Assembly (NCBI GenBank): GCA_965249175.1 | Contig: OZ252227.1 | Span: forward strand, 3,348,001-3,412,000 | Origin: CAZYFH01 sp965249175 | GTDB taxonomy: Bacteria > Acidobacteriota > Vicinamibacteria > Vicinamibacterales > UBA8438 | DNA: 64,000 nt | Direction: 5' to 3' | Position numbers and translations under genes: made by a program | Shown: positions 35,590 through 44,810 of the stretch, piece by piece | Layout of the letters: each line of letters begins with the position of its first letter | Position numbering within the stretch: position 1 is the first letter of the stretch | Notes under the pieces: model-generated | What the model was told of the DNA's origin: nothing | Databases searched by the model: none | What the model saw: the letters and a program-made list of their open reading frames with translations, nothing else

Positions 35590-36281
35590 AACGCCAGCTG
35601 TCCTTCGAATACCATCGCCTCGAGCTTGAACTTCTTCTTCACGTCGGTGTCGCCAAACTTCGTGATGAACTCGACATCCTCGTGGTCCAGCGTGATGGCG
35701 TCGCTCTTCGGAAACAAAAACACGGCCCTGATCGACTGATCGGCCTCGTCACGGAACAGCTGGATCTCCTCGGTCGCGATCGGTTCGTGGTCCCGGCGCT
35801 TGAGCAGCGTCTCGGGCCTGACCGCGTCGAGCATGGAAGCGAACGCGGCGAACGACGGCGGCAGCCCGACCACCGACACCGCGTAGTACGGCTCGTCCTG
35901 GGACAAGAGTTGCTGGTGGTCGGGCGGGACCGGGGCGTCGCGACCGATCGCCCGCCGAACGAGCGCCTGCTTGATCGGCAGGGCGCTGGTCCAGGTGACC
36001 GTCACGTTCACGCGCTGGAGCGCCTCGAACTGCTCGCCGCCACACCCGGGGATGCTGACCGGCGGAAGCGTTGGAAGCGCTCCTTCGTTGAGACTACCTA
36101 TCACGATCCTGACCTTCTTCGCCCACGGCGAATCGGTCAGCATCTTCTCGACGTCCTTGTCGGACCAGGCCGAGAAGTCCGTCTCGTCCCAGAAATCGGC
36201 GGCGAGCGGAACCGCGCACGCCAGGAGCCACGCCCCGAGTGTTCGGGCCAACCTCCGGCGGAACAGTGTCCTCTGTTGCAT
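35586..36281 (-). CDS. exported protein of unknown function in the metal efflux operon
   Basis: 231 residues from ATG 36281; the longer frame adds residues without signal features. Signal peptide RTLGAWLLACAVPLAADF. The mature start DFWDETDFSAWSDKDVEKML with DSPWAKKVRI is a pattern I associate with acidobacterial secreted proteins of unknown role. The middle has VTVTWTSALPIKQALVRR and the end DVKKKFKLEAMVFEGQLAL, a beta-rich C-terminus. It overlaps the His-rich gene by ATGA and follows the TetR gene by 85 nt. Membership in the metal operon is likely by spacing; function unknown. Confidence 0.6.
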   Translation of the reverse strand: MQQRTLFRRRLARTLGAWLLACAVPLAADFWDETDFSAWSDKDVEKMLTDSPWAKKVRIVIGSLNEGALPTLPPVSIPGCGGEQFEALQRVNVTVTWTSALPIKQALVRRAIGRDAPVPPDHQQLLSQDEPYYAVSVVGLPPSFAAFASMLDAVRPETLLKRRDHEPIATEEIQLFRDEADQSIRAVFLFPKSDAITLDHEDVEFITKFGDTDVKKKFKLEAMVFEGQLAL

Positions 36282-36366
36282 CACGGTGCGACCGGCGTCC
36301 GCCGCGCAGTAAGAATTCGATGTTATCACGCGATCACCTGTCGGCCCCCGAGCCCGCCTAGCCAGC

Positions 36367-37050
36367 CTAGCCTGGATCAACTGGCGGCGCTGGCGCGGCT
36401 GGCCTCGAGTCAACCCGCGCGCCGTCGAGAAGCAGCCGCGCGATCCCCTCGGCAACGGTTGCGTCCTCATCGATGGTTTCGAGTCCGTACAGCTTGCTGC
36501 GTGTCGCGTAACCGACCGCCAACGCCGTCAGAGCGTACGCCATCAGGCGGGGGTTGGCAGCGCGAAACGCACCCTCCGCCTGTCGCCGCGCGACGTACCG
36601 CGCGAGGAACTCGAACAGCGGCGAGTTCATCTGTTTTTCCATCCGCCGGTTCGCGTCCTGGTCCTGATCGAGCCACGCGTACATGAGCATCCGGTGCAGG
36701 TCACGATCACGGTCGAACCCGAACATGATCGCCTCCGCCACGGTGCGGACCACCGCCGTGTCGTCCTGGCGCTCCGCGTGCTGCTGCAGCCGCTCCACGA
36801 GCCACTCCGTCCCCGCCTCGGTCCGGCGACGGAACGTCTCCGCGTACAGATCCGTCTTCGAGGGGAAATGCTTGAAGATCGTTGCCTCGCTAATGCCAGC
36901 CGCGTCAGCGATTGCCTTCGTCGTCGTACCGCTGAATCCCTTCCGACCAAAGAGGGCGATGGCGACGTCCGCGATCTGGGCCTTTCGCTCTGCCGCCGTC
37001 ATGCGCTGACGGGGACGCGCCGAGGCTTCCTGGACGCTCTTGGGTTTCAT
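36367..37050 (-). CDS. TetR-family transcriptional regulator
   Basis: 227 residues. The N-terminal helix-turn-helix is clear: RKAQIADVAIALFGRKGFSG, TTTKAIADAAGISEATIFKHF, PSKTDLYAETF. The C-terminal ligand domain is variable and ends in a Pro-rich tail. It is the first gene of the minus-strand metal operon and is divergent from the TonB receptor gene. It is therefore the natural candidate to control one or both. Repeated TTAG...CTAA half-sites lie 63-90 nt upstream of its start. TetR proteins are usually repressors released by a small ligand; the ligand is unknown, and metal sensing by TetR proteins is uncommon. Confidence 0.88.
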   Translation of the reverse strand: MKPKSVQEASARPRQRMTAAERKAQIADVAIALFGRKGFSGTTTKAIADAAGISEATIFKHFPSKTDLYAETFRRRTEAGTEWLVERLQQHAERQDDTAVVRTVAEAIMFGFDRDRDLHRMLMYAWLDQDQDANRRMEKQMNSPLFEFLARYVARRQAEGAFRAANPRLMAYALTALAVGYATRSKLYGLETIDEDATVAEGIARLLLDGARVDSRPAAPAPPVDPG

Positions 37051-37090
37051 GCTGTAACGTTGACAGTTCAGCGAAGTGAGTGAGTCCTTA

Positions 37091-37140
37091 CCATAGCATT
37101 AGGACCATAGCATTAGGGCGTCTAACCCTTAGGCGTCTAA
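37091..37140. promoter_or_regulatory. tandem repeats, candidate TetR operator
   Basis: A 14-bp tandem repeat CCATAGCATTAGG(A/G) occupies 37091-37104 and 37105-37118. It overlaps two short inverted repeats, TTAGGGCGTCTAA (37113-37125) and TTAGGCGTCTAA (37129-37140), each with TTAG and CTAA arms. The block lies between the divergent TetR and TonB-receptor genes. Such clustered symmetric half-sites are typical of operators; the binding protein is presumed to be the adjacent TetR. Confidence 0.55.
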
Positions 37141-37201
37141 ACCACTGAGCGCTGCCTCAACATGGTCGGAGGCGAATCGAGCGGAATCTGGAACAGGGAA
37201 A

Positions 37202-40108
37202 ATGAGAATGAGACGAAGTGCGTGTGGATTGGCGTTGGTCCTTGCCGGCCTCCTGTTTGTGCCGGCGACGGCAACCGCGCAGGACGAGGCGGGAATCCGC
37301 GGAACAGTCCTGGACAACACCGGGGGCGTGCTCCCCGGCGTGACGGTCGTCGCGAACGGCCCGGCAGTGCTGGCTCCCCGGACGGCCTTCACCGACGGCG
37401 CGGGCCTCTTCGCGATCACCGCGTTGCCAGCAGGGACCTACACGGTCACCTTTACCCTCCAGGGATTCACGACGCTCGTGCGAGAGGGCATCCTGCTCGA
37501 GGGAGCTTTCACTGCCAACGTCGACGCCGAAATGGCAGTCGGGTCGGTTCAGGAAACGGTGACGGTCACCGGCCAGGCACCGCTGGTTGACGTCGTGAGC
37601 ACCAGGTCGCAGGAGGTCTTACCCGCGGAGCGAATCAACGCGCTGCCGTCCGCGTCGAGCATCATGACCGGCATGCAGTACGTGCCGGGGGTGCGAGGGA
37701 ATTTCTTCGGCTCGGGGCCGACGCTGCACGGCTCGGATGGACCGGATAGCCAGTCCCATATCGACGGCATCGAGACGGGCACACAGCTCGGGTCGCGGGG
37801 TCAGTTCGTGGGCGGCATCGGGCTCATCACCGACGAAGCGCAGGTTGCCGAGATGGTCTACGACACCAGCTCGCAGTCGGCTTAGTACGCGCAGAGCGGC
37901 ATCCGGACGAACATGATTCCGAAGGCGGGTGGCAACACGTTCTCCGGAGAGCTCTTCCTCGACGGCGGCCACGAGAGATTCGCCGACAGCAACCTGAGCC
38001 CGGAGCTGGAGGCACAGGGTTTTGCGTTCGCGCCGACCGCGTGGAACTGGGGGATCAACCCATCCTTTGGCGGACCGATCAAAGAGAACAAGCTCTGGTT
38101 CTTCGGCTCGTTCGTCAGGAACGAGAACAAGTCCTTTCGGACCGACATCTTCTTCGACCCGGACGAGCCGTCCACGCCCGCCTCGGCAATCGACAGTGGT
38201 GACCTGCGCGCGTTTGGCGAAGGCGCCAGCAGCGTCCAGAACTTTCGCCTCACCTGGCAGGTCAACGACAGGAACAAGGTGACGACCTCGTTCACGGGCC
38301 AGCAGAACGACTTCGGACGGGTCGTCGGCACCGGATTCGGCCGGGTCGCCGCCGAGGCGCTCTTCGACGGCACGTCCGATCCGAACTACATGAGCACCAC
38401 CCGCTGGACGGCGCCGATCACCAGCCGGCTGCTCGTCAAGGCGACCTTCTCGTATCAGCGGCTCGACCTCAACTTCCAGGACTTCGAGGAGAACGGCGTC
38501 GGGCGGGTCTCCTTCAGCGACAGCGCCACGGGGCTCCAGTCGGGCACCAGCTTCCTCCAGGACTTCTATTCACAGGACCATCGACGTATGGCCAACGCGT
38601 CGGTCTCGTATGTCACCGGGTCGCACAACTTCAAGGCGGGCTTTCAATACGCGAACAACGTGCAGTACTTCAGCTGGAAGAACAACGGCGACATATTCCA
38701 GGCGCTCACCTTCTTCGGGTTCCCGATCGGTGTGCTCGTCATGAGCAGCGGCGACGCGATAGACACGCGCAAGCAGAACTGCGAGTGCGGTTTCTATGCC
38801 CAGGACGCCTGGACGTTCGACCGGGTGACCGTCAACCTGGGTGTGCGCTACGACTGGTTCAACAACTCGATCGGCGGTGGCACGCGTCCGGCTGGCTTCT
38901 TTTCGCCGGAGGTCACCGTCGACGCGTTCGAGAACGTTCCGGACTGGACCGACTGGACCGGACGCTTCGGCTTCGCATTCGATTTGTTCGGTGACGGCCG
39001 GACGGCGCTGAAGGCGTCAGCGGGGCGGTATCTGGCCAACGAGGCGCTCGGGATCACCACGCAGTTCAGCCCGTTGAACCAGCAGTTCGACTTCCGCAGC
39101 TGGTTTGACGCCAACGGCGACGGCACCGTCATCAACGCCGACGGCACACCGCAGTACGCCGAGATCGCAGCTTCGTTCAACCCGCTGTTCGGATCACCGT
39201 TCACCAACCAGCGGCTCGACCCCAGTGTGGAGCGGCAGAGCAACTGGGAGTTCTCCGCGGGCATCGAGCACCAGGTCATGGACGGCTTGTCGGTGAGCGG
39301 GAAGTGGCACCGGCGACGCTTCAGCGATTTCCGTTGGGCGGACAACACCGGGCTCAACGCGAGCGACTACTCGCCGGTCACCTTCTCCTCGCCGAACGAT
39401 CCGCGGCTGACGAACAGCGGGCAGACGCTGACGGTCTACGAGTTTGCCGACCCGGCGTTCTTCTTGTCGACGGGAGACATCCTCACCAGGCCAGCACCAG
39501 ACGACTGGCGGACCTGGAACGGGTTCGAGGTCATCGTCGACGGCCGGCTCTGGGGAAACGGATTCGGACAGGCGAGCTGGACCACCGGCAACACGGTGAA
39601 CAGCTTCTGTACGTCGGCCCGGCTGGAGAACCCCAACGGGCTCCGGTTCTGCGAGAACTCAAGCGGCTACCGGAACGACTTCAAGTTCTCGGGCGGCATC
39701 CCGCTGCCGTTCGACACGATGATCTCCGGTCTCTTCCAGGTGTTCGCGGGGAACGAGATCCTCGGCAACTACTCCGTTGGCGCGGGCGACCTCGGTCGGG
39801 CACCCGTTCGGCCGATCAACGCGTCGCCCTTCGAGACCCCGCTCATCAACATCGCGCTGATCGAGCCGGGCACGCAGTACGAGGGCAACTTCATCACCAG
39901 CCTCAACCTGCGGTTCCAGAAGACGATCACGACCGGTGGCCTTCGAACGCGGGTCTTCATGGACGCGAGCAACCTCTTCAACGAGCTCGCGATCTTTTCC
40001 CGCAATCGGTTCTTTGGAGGTGGGGGCGCCCTGAACGACGAGTTCTTCAGGCCGATCTCGCTCAACGCCGGTCGAGTGCTGTCGTTCGGCACACAGTTGT
40101 CGTTCTAA
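37202..40108 (+). pseudogene. TonB-dependent receptor with carboxypeptidase-regulatory domain, interrupted by an in-frame TAG
   Basis: Restored length is 968 residues. Signal peptide to about TATAQ, then a CarboxypepD_reg-like domain (about 27-110: GIRGTVLDNTGGVLPGVTV), then the plug (VQETVTVTGQAPLVDVVS, SIMTGMQYVPGVRG). TAG at 37883-37885 falls in the plug between YDTSSQSA and YAQSGIRTNMIPKAGGNTF. The frame is unchanged, and related receptors commonly have SAEYGQGG-like text there, so GAG to TAG is the simplest change. The barrel (LTWQVNDRNKVTTS to VLSFGTQLSF) is complete. Typical of acidobacterial outer-membrane receptors for glycans or metabolites. If the stop is real, no functional barrel is made unless ATG 37913 restarts, which would lack a signal peptide. 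Confidence 0.85.
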
Positions 40109-40132
40109 CGGCGTCCACTACGTGAAACATCC

Positions 40133-40171
40133 GCGGCCGGGAAGCCAGCAAGGTTTCCCGGCCGCATTTAT
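40133..40171 (+). terminator. strong stem-loop terminator after the TonB receptor
   Basis: A 14-bp stem GCGGCCGGGAAGCC (40133-40146) pairs with GGTTTCCCGGCCGC (40152-40165) with one G-T wobble and a 5-nt loop. It is followed by ATTTATGTT, a modest T-rich tail. It begins 25 nt after the receptor stop and precedes the MBL gene, so the receptor is a separate transcription unit. Confidence 0.75.
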
Positions 40172-40229
40172 GTTCGGTCGGCCACGGGTCGTCGAGTGGT
40201 CGTAAGATACGTGAGGAGCGAGGTCAATC

Positions 40230-41156
40230 ATGCGCCGTAGCCTCTGTCTTGTGAGTCTGACGCTGGTCGGAGTGATGCTCGTTGTCGCACGCGACGAGGC
40301 CCGGCAGCCTCGCGAGACGATCGTGACCCAACAGGTCACCGACAACCTCTACATGCTCGGCTCGGATCCGTCAGGCGAGGGGATGCGTAGCGGCGGGAAC
40401 ACGGCGCTCTTCGAGACCGCTGATGGCGTCGTGCTCGTCGACACGAAGCTGGCCGGATACGGTGCCGACATCCTCGCCGAGGTGCGGAAGATCACCAGCA
40501 AGCCGGTGACGACCATCATCAACACACACACGCACTTCGATCACAGTGGCGCCAACACCGAGTTTCCCGATACGGTCGACTACGTCTCGCACGAGAACAT
40601 CAAGTTCCACATGGCGCGCGAGGACTGCCAGCCGGTCACCAACTGCGATGCATTCAAGGGTGAGAACGCGAAGTATCTACCGTCGACCACGTTCTCAGAC
40701 CGGATGTCGCTCTTCAGCGGTCCGGATCAGATCGACCTCTATCACTTTGGCCGTGGCCACACCGACGGCGATACGTTCGTGGTGTTCAAAGCAGCGCGCG
40801 CGATGCACACGGGCGACATGTTCCTCGGGAAGTTCCTGCCGTTCATCGACGCCCAGAACGAGAACGGCGGGAGCGCCATCGAGTTCGGCCGCACGCTGAC
40901 CAAGGCGATCGCCGGCATCCCGGACGTCGACACGATCATCACCGGTCATTGGGATACGCCGCTGGCGTGGAGCGACCTCGTGGATTACCGTGGGTTCTAC
41001 ACCGACCTGGTCGCCAACGCGCGAGAGGGCATCGCGGCGGGCCGGAGCGTGGACGAGGCAGCCGGCGCCTACTCGGTGCCGAGTCGCTACAGCGAGTTCA
41101 ACGCCCCGCCACAGTCGGTCACAACCATCATGCAATATGTCTACGACGGGCGTTAG
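40230..41156 (+). CDS. exported MBL-fold metallo-hydrolase
   Basis: 308 residues; the N-terminus (CLVSLTLVGVMLVVA) looks like an export signal. The metallo-beta-lactamase motifs are complete: THTHFDHSGAN (HxHxDH), GRGHTDGDTFV (third His), a metal Asp in MHTGDMFL, and TGHWDTP (final His). The family covers glyoxalase II, quinoprotein-relay SoxH-like enzymes and lactonases. The early QVTDNLYMLGSDP and GGNTALFETADGVVLVD match the periplasmic SoxH/QRS-like group. Substrate unknown. It stands alone after the terminator and ends in the left arm of a 165-bp inverted-repeat element. Confidence 0.88.
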   Translation: MRRSLCLVSLTLVGVMLVVARDEARQPRETIVTQQVTDNLYMLGSDPSGEGMRSGGNTALFETADGVVLVDTKLAGYGADILAEVRKITSKPVTTIINTHTHFDHSGANTEFPDTVDYVSHENIKFHMAREDCQPVTNCDAFKGENAKYLPSTTFSDRMSLFSGPDQIDLYHFGRGHTDGDTFVVFKAARAMHTGDMFLGKFLPFIDAQNENGGSAIEFGRTLTKAIAGIPDVDTIITGHWDTPLAWSDLVDYRGFYTDLVANAREGIAAGRSVDEAAGAYSVPSRYSEFNAPPQSVTTIMQYVYDGR

Positions 41157-41318
41157 GAGTCCGTGGTGAAAGTTCCGCTGCATTCGACCGGCGCTGCATC
41201 CCGCCTGACGGCGTTGCTCCTCGGTCAAATACTCCCGGTATTCTCCCTCGTCGCGCCTTGCCATCCGGGCGCCTCGCCGGTCTCGATGCAACGCGGCACT
41301 TTCGCCACGGACTCCTAG
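41154..41318. repeat. 165-bp imperfect inverted-repeat element (MITE-like)
   Basis: The left end TAGGAGTCCGTGGTGAAAGT and the reverse complement of the right end TAGGAGTCCGTGGCGAAAGT differ at one position. Similarity continues inward (CCGCTGCATTCGACCGGCG against CCGCGTTGCATCGAGACCGGCG), giving arms of about 37-40 bp. The 85-bp centre is not a recognised gene. The left arm supplies the stop codon of the MBL gene. The structure fits a small non-autonomous mobile element or a long hairpin REPIN-like repeat. Confidence 0.65.
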
Positions 41319-41333
41319 ACGCAGGAGATCACG

Positions 41334-42293
41334 ATGAGCTCTAGATATGTGCACATTGTCACGTTGGTCGCACTTGCGGTTCTCACGCCGATGGTCGCCG
41401 CGGCCCAGGCGACAGCGCCGCGGACGTCATGGGGCGACCCCGATCTGGGGGGCGTCTGGGACTTCCGCACGCTCACGCCGCTGGAGCGCCCCGAGGCACA
41501 GGCCGACCGGGAGTTCTTGACCGAAGAAGAGGTCGCCGAAATCCAGCGTGGCGCCGAACAGACGAACCGCACCGCCGACGCGGCAGAGGCCGTACGGACC
41601 GAAGCGGGCGGCAACGTCGGCGCCTACAACCGGTTCTGGTTCGACTTCGGGACGAATGTCGTGGAGGACGGGCGTACGTCCCTGATCGTCGACCCACCGA
41701 CCGGCCGCCGGCCACCGAAGACACCTGAGGGCGACGCGCGACCCGGGTTCGGGGGGTCGTTCGGGGCGGGTCCGTTCGAGCAGGTCGAGGATCTCAACTA
41801 CTTCGACCGCTGCATCGGGACCGCCGCGTTGCCGATCTACCCCACGGCGTACAACAACAACGTCCAGCTCTTCCAGACGCCGGACCACGTGGCGATGTTC
41901 GTCGAGATGATGGGCTCGACACGCATCATCCCGCTCGACCGACGTCCCCACGGCGAGATCCGCCAGTGGCTCGGAGACTCGCGCGGGCACTGGGAGGGCG
42001 ACACGCTGGTTGTCGAGACGACGAACTTCGACCGCGCGCTGCTGCTCATCGGCGGCAGCCGGGACGCGCGTCTGCTTGTCGAGCGTTTCACGCGGGTCGG
42101 CGAGATGATCGAGTACTCCTTCACCGTGGACGATCCCACCACGTGGACGGCACCGTGGACCGCCGTGCAGTCACTACGCAAGACCGACGCGCCGGTGTTC
42201 GAGTACGCGTGCCACGAGGGCAACTACGCCGCAGCGAACATACTCGCCGGCGCGCGACAGGCCGAGGCGGCAGACGCCTCTGCCAAAGACTAG
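41334..42293 (+). CDS. secreted ACHEGN-family protein of unknown function (copy 4)
   Basis: 319 residues from ATG 41334 with AGGAG upstream; signal peptide ending VAAAQ. Landmarks in order: TSWGDPDLGGVWDFRTLTPLERP, RTSLIVDPPTGRRP, DRCIG, YNNNVQLFQTPDHVAMF, RIIPLDRRPHGE, IRQWLGDSRGHWEGDTLVVE, FTVDDPTTWTAPWTA and FEYACHEGNYAAANILAGAR. It is the cleanest plus-strand copy and a good reference for the broken copy at 55139. It is the first gene after the inverted-repeat element and is followed by an Omp85-type barrel 35 nt later. Confidence 0.82.
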   Translation: MSSRYVHIVTLVALAVLTPMVAAAQATAPRTSWGDPDLGGVWDFRTLTPLERPEAQADREFLTEEEVAEIQRGAEQTNRTADAAEAVRTEAGGNVGAYNRFWFDFGTNVVEDGRTSLIVDPPTGRRPPKTPEGDARPGFGGSFGAGPFEQVEDLNYFDRCIGTAALPIYPTAYNNNVQLFQTPDHVAMFVEMMGSTRIIPLDRRPHGEIRQWLGDSRGHWEGDTLVVETTNFDRALLLIGGSRDARLLVERFTRVGEMIEYSFTVDDPTTWTAPWTAVQSLRKTDAPVFEYACHEGNYAAANILAGARQAEAADASAKD

Positions 42294-42328
42294 ACGGGTT
42301 GCACCCGACACCCGGCCGGGTTCGTCCA

Positions 42329-43576
42329 GTGACGCCTGTCCACAAAGGCCGCCGCCACGTCACCGTGCCGGCTTCGCTCGTCCTCGCGTTGTGCGTCGCG
42401 CATCCGCCTCACGCTCACGCGATGACGGGCAGCGGAGCGGCACAGACGGAGGAAGACCAGACAGGTGGGCTGCGCGACCTCGGCGACCTCATTGCTGCCG
42501 CGTTGGGGCGAGACACCGGACCGGAAGACAGCACCGCTGGCGAGGAGAACGCCGTTGAACGGCGCTTCCTGGTGCTCCCGACGTTCGGCGGCAATCCGGC
42601 CGTCGGGTTTTCCGCCGGGGCGCTCGGCACACTCACCCACTATTCGGGAGACCCGACGACGACAACGCTCTCGTCAACGCTCGTCTCCGCTTCGGTCTCC
42701 ACGCAGAAGCAGATACTCGTCGTCGCGCGGTCCGACCTCTACGCGCCTGGTAACGCCTGGCACCTCACGGGTGACTGGCGCTACTACGACTTCACCGAGC
42801 AGACGCACGGGCTTGGGAGTGCCCGGACCGATTCCGGATCAGCCGAGGTCAGCTACGCGTGGTATCGGCTGCACCAGGTGGTCTCGCGCGCCGTGTGGGG
42901 TGGCCTGGAGATCGGCGCCGGATATCACCTCGACATCCGGCGAGACATCACGCCCCGGGGCGAGCTGCCGCAAACGGCACGAGGGATCGCGTCCGCGGCC
43001 AGCTCCACGTCGTCGGGTGCGTCACTGAACCTGGTCTACAACCGGCGGGACCACCCGCTCAACCCGGCACGCGGCGCGTACGGCCGGGCCAGCTACGCGT
43101 TCTATCGAACCGGTCTTGGAAGCGACACGAACTGGGAGAGCCTGCAGCTCGAGGGCCGCGCCTACCAGAAGCTCGCCAGTATGCGTCGGAACGTGCTGTC
43201 CGCGTGGGCCATCGGGTGGATGACGCGAGCCGGTCTGCCTCCCTACTTCGACCTCCCAAGCGTCGGTTGGGATACCTACAACCGCACCGCGCGCGGGTAC
43301 AGGGCTGGACGATTCCGGGGACGCGACTGGGTCTATGCGGAGGTGGAGTACCGCGCCGACCTCACCCAGAGCGGGCTCTTCGGGGCGGTCGCGTTCGTCA
43401 ACACCAGCCGGTTCAGCGACTTCGAGACGGGCACGCTGCAGGGGTGGGCGCCCGCTGCTGGCATGGGGTTCCGAGTCAAGCTCGACAAGGAGACGCGTTC
43501 GAACATCGCGCTCGACGTCGCGTGGGGCCGCGAGGGCTCCAGGGGACTGTACCTGTCACTCAACGAAGCATTCTAG
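42329..43576 (+). CDS. BamA/TamA-like (Omp85 family) outer membrane barrel protein
   Basis: About 415 residues from GTG 42329, or about 403 from GTG 42365; both precede a signal-like VPASLVLALCVAHPPHAHA. The body resembles the bacterial surface antigen/Omp85 barrel: RFLVLPTFGGNPAVGFSAG, LVYNRRDHPLNPARGAYG (the typical DxRD-NP-G turn), YRAGRFRGRDWVYAEVEYR, VAFVNTSRF, and a terminal LYLSLNEAF ending in Phe. No POTRA domains are present, so it is not BamA itself; such short members act as secretion, lipid or enzyme-fused barrels. Start choice is uncertain. Confidence 0.72.
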   Translation: MTPVHKGRRHVTVPASLVLALCVAHPPHAHAMTGSGAAQTEEDQTGGLRDLGDLIAAALGRDTGPEDSTAGEENAVERRFLVLPTFGGNPAVGFSAGALGTLTHYSGDPTTTTLSSTLVSASVSTQKQILVVARSDLYAPGNAWHLTGDWRYYDFTEQTHGLGSARTDSGSAEVSYAWYRLHQVVSRAVWGGLEIGAGYHLDIRRDITPRGELPQTARGIASAASSTSSGASLNLVYNRRDHPLNPARGAYGRASYAFYRTGLGSDTNWESLQLEGRAYQKLASMRRNVLSAWAIGWMTRAGLPPYFDLPSVGWDTYNRTARGYRAGRFRGRDWVYAEVEYRADLTQSGLFGAVAFVNTSRFSDFETGTLQGWAPAAGMGFRVKLDKETRSNIALDVAWGREGSRGLYLSLNEAF

Positions 43577-43588
43577 AGGTGTCGTGAA

Positions 43589-44113
43589 ATGGGCGTCTGG
43601 CATCGCAGTGCGGCCCTGCTCGGCGTGGTCGCCGTCGCCGGGATCGCCTGGACGGTACTGCGGCCGACGGAAGAAGACCGCATCGTCCGGCGCCTCGAGC
43701 AGCTCGCCCAGGACGCGAGCCTTCAGACGGGCGAGTCGCCGCTCGTGCGAGCCGCACGCGGAGCGCGGATCGCGGGGTATTTCACCGACGACGCGCACGT
43801 CGAGCTCGGACCGCCGTTCGAGGCGGTCGACGATCGGGATGGCCTCGTCGGTCTCACCACCGCGCTTCGCCTACTGGACGACGGGGTAACCGTCACGCTC
43901 GCCGATGTCAGCGTCCGCTTCGATATCCGACTCCTCCTCGCCACAGGCACGCTCACCGCGCGGGCCACGTCACCGGGTGGACAGGAGATGCTCGGGATCC
44001 GCGCCTACGAGGTCGGGCTCCGCCAGATCGAGGGCGAGTGGCTCATTCATGATCTCCGAATGGCTCTATCCGAGTCGTGGGATGGCGATAAGATCCCAAG
44101 ATGGCCCACGTGA
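43589..44113 (+). CDS. membrane-anchored NTF2/SnoaL-like small protein
   Basis: 174 residues. One N-terminal helix (SAALLGVVAVAGIAWTVL) anchors it; the remainder (about 30-170) has the alternation of short helices and beta-strands seen in NTF2-like proteins: EEDRIVRRLEQLAQDASL, ARIAGYFTDDAHVEL, VRFDIRLLLATGTLTARAT, EVGLRQIEGEWLIHDLRM. No catalytic residues are evident. It follows the barrel gene by 12 nt and overlaps the next gene by 13 nt. Function unknown; the fold call is by eye. Confidence 0.6.
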   Translation: MGVWHRSAALLGVVAVAGIAWTVLRPTEEDRIVRRLEQLAQDASLQTGESPLVRAARGARIAGYFTDDAHVELGPPFEAVDDRDGLVGLTTALRLLDDGVTVTLADVSVRFDIRLLLATGTLTARATSPGGQEMLGIRAYEVGLRQIEGEWLIHDLRMALSESWDGDKIPRWPT

Positions 44114-44298
44114 ACCGGACCGCACACGATCAGGTGCCCGACCCGGTCCTGGTGGAACGGCTGACACAAGCCGAGCGCCTATTTCGAGACTTCGAAGAGC
44201 TGACGCCGTATCGATTCACGCCGTTCGTACGCTCGTTCGACAGCTTTGCGGAGTACGAGCGCTGGAAGCGTGCCCAACACAACCCCTGGTACCGATAA
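44101..44298 (+). CDS. small protein preceding a nucleotidyltransferase, probable antitoxin-like partner
   Basis: 65 residues, rich in charged and aromatic residues (RLTQAERLFRDFEELTPYRF, FAEYERWKRAQHNPWYR). It overlaps the NTF2-like gene by 13 nt and the nucleotidyltransferase gene by 29 nt. Small proteins of this size directly upstream of an MNT-type nucleotidyltransferase are commonly its partner. No DNA-binding motif can be seen. Function is inferred from gene order alone. Confidence 0.5.
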   Translation: MAHVNRTAHDQVPDPVLVERLTQAERLFRDFEELTPYRFTPFVRSFDSFAEYERWKRAQHNPWYR

Positions 44299-44737
44299 CC
44301 GGGTCCTTCAGGTCTGTCGCCTCTTCAACCGCCACCGGGTGCGCTACATCTTGGCGGGCGGTGTGGCGGCCAACCTGCACGGTTCAGTGCGGGCAACGAA
44401 GGATGTGGACGTGCTCGTGCCGGAGGACCTCGACAATACGAAGCGTCTGCTGACAGCGCTCTCCGAATTGCCGTTTGCGGTCGCCAAAGAGCTCGACGCG
44501 GCCGAGGTCGTCGACAAGCCGATCACCATCGTCGGCGATGACCCCCGCGTCGATATCCTGACCGTCGCCCGCGACCTATCGTCTGAGCAAGCGGAGCCAA
44601 CGCGAGAAGAGAGAACGATTCTCGGCGTACGAGTGCCCTACCTGAGAGGCGCCGATCTCATTCGTTCCAAGCAGACCGGTAGACCTGCAGATCTCGCTGA
44701 CATCGAGGCGCAATCGCCGGATATGGGCGACGAATAG
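44270..44737 (+). CDS. nucleotidyltransferase-fold protein (AbiEii/MNT-like)
   Basis: 155 residues from GTG 44270 (GGAAG just upstream; a TTG at 44246 is also open). The core is YILAGGVAANLHGSVRATKDVDVLV, in which the GG and the D-x-D of KDVDVL are the catalytic signature of polymerase-beta-like nucleotidyltransferases. The later DDPRVDILTV supplies the third acidic residue. The usual role of such small proteins is as AMP-transferring toxins or antitoxins in two-gene modules. Its partner may be the 65-residue protein that overlaps it. VapBC follows 100 nt later, so two defence-type modules lie in series. Confidence 0.75.
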   Translation: MPNTTPGTDNRVLQVCRLFNRHRVRYILAGGVAANLHGSVRATKDVDVLVPEDLDNTKRLLTALSELPFAVAKELDAAEVVDKPITIVGDDPRVDILTVARDLSSEQAEPTREERTILGVRVPYLRGADLIRSKQTGRPADLADIEAQSPDMGDE

Positions 44738-44810
44738 GATGACCGAGAGGAGACGCCCGGCAACGCCCACCCAGGCGGCCTCCTCGCGAACGAGGCGGAC
44801 ACTTCAGAAC

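Noticed and set aside
41163..41319. 51-codon GTG-started frame between the MBL and ACHEGN genes
   Set aside because: It lies within the inverted-repeat element and has no family features.
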